Shown here: positions 60,760 through 64,000 of the stretch, piece after piece
How positions within the stretch are numbered: position 1 is the first letter of the stretch
Layout of the letters: each line of letters begins with the position of its first letter
DNA from: Clavibacter nebraskensis NCPPB 2581
GTDB lineage: Bacteria > Actinomycetota > Actinomycetes > Actinomycetales > Microbacteriaceae
Assembly (NCBI RefSeq): GCF_000355695.1
Contig: NC_020891.1
Location: forward strand, 248,001-312,000
Length of the DNA: 64,000 bases
Direction: 5' to 3'
Notes under the pieces: generated by a model
The model's database searches: none
Told to the model about the DNA's origin: nothing
What the model saw: only the letters and a program-made list of their open reading frames with translations
Position numbers and translations under genes: made by a program

Positions 60760-62187
60760 TCAACCACGGGCGCCGTCCGCCAGCAGGGTCGCGGCGTCGG
60801 CGGCCAGACCCGAGTAGGCCGACTGCCGCTCGAGCCCGTCCGCCTCGCGCGCCGCGGCCTGCACGACCACCGTCCACGCGTCGTCCCCGTCCTCCACGAG
60901 GTAGGAGAGCGCGAGCGTGCCCACCGAGCTGCCGCCCTTGAACGCCACGTGGTCGAAGCGCTCCGGCTCGGGCAGGCCCGGGTTCGCTCCGAGGATCCCG
61001 CGCACGGGCTCCCCCGCGGGCGTCGCCGCGAGCTCCGCGAGGCGCAGGTGCGCGCGGGCGATGTCGTCGGGGGTCGCGAACCAGTCGGCGCCCGCGGTCC
61101 ACACCACGTCCGTGACCGCCGTGACGGGCACGTCGAGGATCCCGCCCGGCAGCCCGTCGAGGAGCGCGCGCCGCTCGGCCGCGTCGCCGTCCGCCCACCG
61201 GGCGCGGAGCGCGCCGTCATCCTGCCAGCCGATGCGGAACAGGTCGCGCGTCGTCATGAGCGGCACGTTGCGCGGCGGATCCGAGTGGCCGAGGTCCGCG
61301 AGCGCCGCCTCCACGCGCTCCCGCCCCACCGCCTGGATGAGCATGTCGGTGGCCGTGTTGTCGCTGATCGCGATCATCTTCTCGGCGGTGTCGCGGACGC
61401 TCACGACGGTGCCGGTCGGGGCCTCCTGCAGCTCGCCGGAGGGGAGGCTGCGCACGTCGTCGGTCACGGTGAGCGGGTCGTCCCAGTCGATGCGGCCCTC
61501 CTCCACGGCCTGCACGAGCGCGCCCAGCACGTAGAGCTTGACGATGGATCCGATGGGCCGCGCGTCCGTGGCCCGCACGCCGTCGGGCAGCACCTCGAGG
61601 ACCCGCTCGCCGAGGTCCCCGCCGGATGCGCGCGTGACCGTGAGCGACACGTCGCCGCCGAGCGCCGCGGCCTGCTCCTCCAGCTCCGCCCAGCTCGTGG
61701 CGGGCTCGCGATCGCCCTCCGGCTCGCCGAAGAATAGGCCGACGATGAGGCGGTCGTCGTCGACCGCGACCGTCATGTCGAAGGTGCCGCCCGCCTCGCT
61801 CGCGATGGTGGTGACGGACTGCCCGCCCTGCTCCTCGTGCGCGGTCGCGGTCCACGGGCGGCCCGCGCGCACCTGCTCCAGCACGGCCGCGAGGTCCTCC
61901 GCGGAGGTCGCGTCGAGCATCACCTGCGCGAGGCGCTCGCCGGTCTCCTGCACGGGCACCGCCTCATCGGAGTTCACGGTGTCGAGCAGCCACTGCGCCT
62001 GCTGGCCGACGGGCGATCCCGGCAGCACCACCGGCTCGGCGACGGCCGCGGGCGTGGCGGGATCCGCGGGCGACGCCGAGCACGCGCCCGTCAGGGCGGT
62101 GACGGCGGCGATGGCGAGGGCGATCGCGGCGCGCGCGGGGCGGGGTCGGCGGGTGGGACGGGGTGGTCGGAGCGGTGACGTGGGCAT
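60760..62187 (-). CDS. Lipoprotein with beta-lactamase-fold domain (Cpe/LpqF-like)
   Basis: A 475-residue predicted lipoprotein. The signal peptide ends in the lipobox LTGAC (Cys about residue 36). Residues about 60-180 form an N-terminal alpha/beta domain (QAQWLLDTVNSDEAVPV) as in Cpe/LpqF and the clavulanic-acid ORF12 protein. The C-terminal class A-like serine hydrolase has SxxK in PIGSIVKLYVLGALV (Ser near 212), SDN in AISDNTATDML and KGG in VAFKGGSSVGTLA. All three penicillin-recognition motifs are present. It may hydrolyse esters or modify envelope components; true beta-lactamase activity is uncertain, since the Glu166 equivalent is not evident. ATG 62187. Confidence 0.85.
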   Translation of the reverse strand: MPTSPLRPPRPTRRPRPARAAIALAIAAVTALTGACSASPADPATPAAVAEPVVLPGSPVGQQAQWLLDTVNSDEAVPVQETGERLAQVMLDATSAEDLAAVLEQVRAGRPWTATAHEEQGGQSVTTIASEAGGTFDMTVAVDDDRLIVGLFFGEPEGDREPATSWAELEEQAAALGGDVSLTVTRASGGDLGERVLEVLPDGVRATDARPIGSIVKLYVLGALVQAVEEGRIDWDDPLTVTDDVRSLPSGELQEAPTGTVVSVRDTAEKMIAISDNTATDMLIQAVGRERVEAALADLGHSDPPRNVPLMTTRDLFRIGWQDDGALRARWADGDAAERRALLDGLPGGILDVPVTAVTDVVWTAGADWFATPDDIARAHLRLAELAATPAGEPVRGILGANPGLPEPERFDHVAFKGGSSVGTLALSYLVEDGDDAWTVVVQAAAREADGLERQSAYSGLAADAATLLADGARG

Positions 62188-62203
62188 GCGTCCATCCGAC
62201 AGG

Positions 62204-62257
62204 AACGGGGCCGCCCGGGCGTCCCCCAGGAGGGGGAATCGTCCGGGCGACCCCGTT
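62204..62257. terminator. Strong hairpin after the DUF1906 gene
   Basis: AACGGGG-C-CGCCCGG at 62204-62218 pairs with CCGGGCG-A-CCCCGTT at 62243-62257, and an inner TCCCCC/GGGGGA stem continues the structure. It lies between the DUF1906 stop at 62281 and the lipoprotein start at 62187, so the promoter of the latter must overlap or follow it closely. Confidence 0.7.
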
Positions 62258-62280
62258 CGTCGTGTCGTACCGCGGTCGGA

Positions 62281-63525
62281 TCAGCCGCGCGGCTCGACCC
62301 GGCTCTGGCCCGCGTCGCGGCCGGAGACGACGTTCGTGTCGATGTCGAACGCCTGGTCGCCCGCGCCGATCGTGTGCTCGAGGATCTGGTCGAAGGCCCA
62401 GTTCTCCGGGATCTTGGCGCCGAGGTTCGCGCCCCAGCCGGTGGACATGTCGGCCACGTAGCTGAGCTCGGTGAGGTGCGCGGCGGCGAGGGTGCAGCAG
62501 ACGCGGCGGCCCGCGTACACGCCCACGCGGTAGGCGCTGCCGCGGCGGCGGAGCTCGTCGTGGATGCCGCGGAAGTACGGCTCGATGTAGGTCTCGACCT
62601 CGTCGCGCGTCGCGTCGAAGTCGACCGCGTAGTAGATGGGCGTTCCCGGCAGGAAGCCGAGGCGGCGGGCCGCGTCGTCGGCCCGGCCGGCGGCACGCAC
62701 CCCGAGGCCGTACGAGAAGTACGTGGTGTTGGTGCCGCCCTCCTGGAAGATCGGGAAGACCTTGAGACCGCCCGCGAAGATGGCGTCGAGCTCGCCGTCC
62801 TGGATGCGCTTGTCCAGCGGGTCGGGGATGTCCGAGTTCGTGAGGTAGCGCCCGACGATCGTGTAGCCGGCGTCCTTCAACGTCTTCGCGCGCGCGGCGG
62901 TGATGACGGTGATGCCGTCGGCCGCGTTGCCCGGGCGGGTCGGGTCGCCGTTGCTCGCGAGCAGCGCGGCCCACGTGCGGTAGTCGCCGCGGCCCGTCTC
63001 GGGGAGGGCCACCGTGCGCTGGAACTGCGAGAGGCGCACGCCCTGCTTGGCGGAGAAGGTGCCGTCGACCGGCCCGTCCCACGTGCTCATGACCACGAGC
63101 GACGCCTGGAGCAGGTGCACGAGGTAGCCGGTGGTGTCGGCGGATCCCACGGTGAGGGTCGCCTGCTTCTGCAGGGTCCTGCGGGTGAGCGGCCCGAACA
63201 CGCCGTTGGCGGTGGCCTCGTCGATGCCCATCTCGAGCTGGAGGGCGTGGATGAGGGCTTTGTGCGAGTCGCTGGTCCACACGCCGTCGGTGGTGACGGC
63301 CGGGAAGCCGGTGCGGGCGCCGTAGCGCGCGACGAGCTGCTTCTGGATGTCGCGGACGACCGGGCGGCCGTTCGACGCGAGCGGGACCTCGGGGATCGGG
63401 GTCGCGGGGGTGGTCGCCTCGTCGGCGTGCGCGGGACCCGCGGCGACGAGGGCGACGGGGACGGCGGCGATCGCGCCCCCCAGGACGGAGCGTCGTGACA
63501 GGACGGTGCTTCGAGACTGGTTCAT
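62281..63525 (-). CDS. Tat-exported DUF1906 glycosidase-like protein with peptidoglycan-binding-like domain
   Basis: A 414-residue exported protein. ATG 63525 is chosen over ATG 63540 because GGGAGG lies about 7 bases upstream. The signal peptide has the twin-arginine motif SRRSVLGGAIAA and ends at AHA. Residues about 60-190 carry two peptidoglycan-binding-like repeats (VTTDGVWTSDSHKALIHAL and VDGTFSAKQGVRLSQFQ). From about 190 the DUF1906 TIM-barrel (Rv2525c/GH25-like) reads ITAARAKTLKDAGYTIVGRY, TPIYYAVDFDA and VGVYAGRRVCC. The likely role is cell-wall glycan hydrolysis or remodelling; activity is unproven for this family. A strong terminator follows. Confidence 0.88.
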   Translation of the reverse strand: MNQSRSTVLSRRSVLGGAIAAVPVALVAAGPAHADEATTPATPIPEVPLASNGRPVVRDIQKQLVARYGARTGFPAVTTDGVWTSDSHKALIHALQLEMGIDEATANGVFGPLTRRTLQKQATLTVGSADTTGYLVHLLQASLVVMSTWDGPVDGTFSAKQGVRLSQFQRTVALPETGRGDYRTWAALLASNGDPTRPGNAADGITVITAARAKTLKDAGYTIVGRYLTNSDIPDPLDKRIQDGELDAIFAGGLKVFPIFQEGGTNTTYFSYGLGVRAAGRADDAARRLGFLPGTPIYYAVDFDATRDEVETYIEPYFRGIHDELRRRGSAYRVGVYAGRRVCCTLAAAHLTELSYVADMSTGWGANLGAKIPENWAFDQILEHTIGAGDQAFDIDTNVVSGRDAGQSRVEPRG

Positions 63526-63751
63526 CGGTGTGCCTCCCATGCCGGACCACCGAGCAGGCCGGTCCGCAGGGCGGCACGGTCGTCCGGGGACGGCGGTCTG
63601 CGGTTGTCCGACGGCCTGATGGCGACGCGTTCTGCCGCCGGGCCGAGCGGGCGTGAAAGGTCACCGTACGTGACGCCGGTGCGCGGCGCCGCCCGGCATC
63701 CACAGGGGAGCCGGGCGGCGGGTGGTGCGACGTGGTGCGATGCGGCGGGCG

Positions 63752-64000
63752 TCAGCGGTCGGCGGGCGCGGATCCCGCGGGGCCGGTGGGTCCGTCGTCG
63801 CCCGCACCCCGGTCGCCCGGGCGCATGCGGTCGCGCGCGTGGTGCAGCGTGTCCGATGGGACGGGCGGCACCCCGCGGGAGAGCCGTGCGAGGCCGAGCC
63901 GGACGACGACCGCGGTCGCGATCCCGAACAGCGCCAGCGTGATGAGCGTCGCCGCCCACAGCGGCAGCGCGAGCAGCAGGAGCGCCACGATCACCGCGGC
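63752..64000 (-). CDS. Membrane protein, partial (5' end outside window)
   Basis: The frame is open to the window edge and ends at TGA 63754-63752. The visible 80 or so residues hold two close hydrophobic segments, VALLLLALPLWAATLITLAL and FGIATAVVVRLGLARLS, followed by a hydrophilic tail rich in Asp, Arg and Pro. A GTG at 63994 could be a start, but the frame continues upstream. No family is recognised. The 226-bp gap before the DUF1906 gene shows no clear element. Confidence 0.5.
   Translation of the reverse strand, partial: AAVIVALLLLALPLWAATLITLALFGIATAVVVRLGLARLSRGVPPVPSDTLHHARDRMRPGDRGAGDDGPTGPAGSAPADR

Overview
The window is very GC-rich (roughly 73 percent by eye). It has short gene spacing, frequent GTG starts, repeated 4-base stop/start overlaps (GTGA, ATGA) and typical actinobacterial regulators: a HAIR element, a Zur-like box and an Lsr2 protein. 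Together with plant-glycan enzymes and urate catabolism this fits a plant- or soil-associated actinobacterium of the Microbacteriaceae, plausibly close to Clavibacter. That assignment is inference. I see no tRNA, rRNA, CRISPR array, insertion sequence or phage.

Layout. 1-1.6 kb: the end of a GH3 glycosidase, a remnant of an MmyB-type regulator, a GNAT and an SRPBCC protein. 1.6-11.1 kb, minus strand: a purine catabolic block in two transcription units. hiuH-uricase-uraD turns urate into allantoin. permease-allB-amidase-pucG-amidohydrolase-rpiR imports purines and takes allantoin to ureidoglycine-level products. 11.2-11.6 kb: two decayed gene remnants lie end to end. 11.7-32.9 kb: mixed housekeeping and accessory genes. 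These include a beta-lactamase-fold hydrolase, an AAA ATPase behind two perfect operator-like palindromes, a GH51 arabinofuranosidase with its own operator, an Lsr2-like protein, a GTPase-dead CobW-like protein behind a Zur-like box, a glycosyltransferase with a thioredoxin-reductase-like flavoprotein, a NitT/TauT-type ABC system with an ArsR regulator, an N-domain-less ClpB with a HAIR element, a GH36 alpha-galactosidase, an aldo/keto reductase, a dipeptidase and several GNATs.

32.8-58.6 kb: a complete aryl-thiazoline metallophore cluster, the most interesting part. Salicylate synthase, salicylate-AMP ligase and a phosphopantetheinyl transferase form one operon. It is divergent from two NRPS genes (aryl carrier-Cy-A-PCP-Cy-A-PCP, then docking-Cy-A[MT-like]-PCP-TE), a saccharopine-dehydrogenase-like reductase and a thiazolinyl-imide reductase fused to a methyltransferase. 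A second divergent pair of units carries a P450 on one side, and on the other a type II thioesterase, a second methyltransferase paralogous to the fused one, and a heterodimeric IrtAB/YbtPQ-like ABC transporter. The gene set recalls the Streptomyces coelibactin cluster, which is Zur-controlled. A Zur-like 15-mer sits in the NRPS/ligase divergent promoter, and a related one precedes the CobW-like gene at 16.7 kb. A zinc-responsive, rather than iron-responsive, metallophore is therefore a reasonable hypothesis.

58.6-64 kb: cell-envelope genes on the minus strand: a DUF2207 membrane protein, a small unknown protein, an LpqF-like penicillin-recognising lipoprotein, a Tat-exported DUF1906 glycosidase-like protein and a partial membrane protein.
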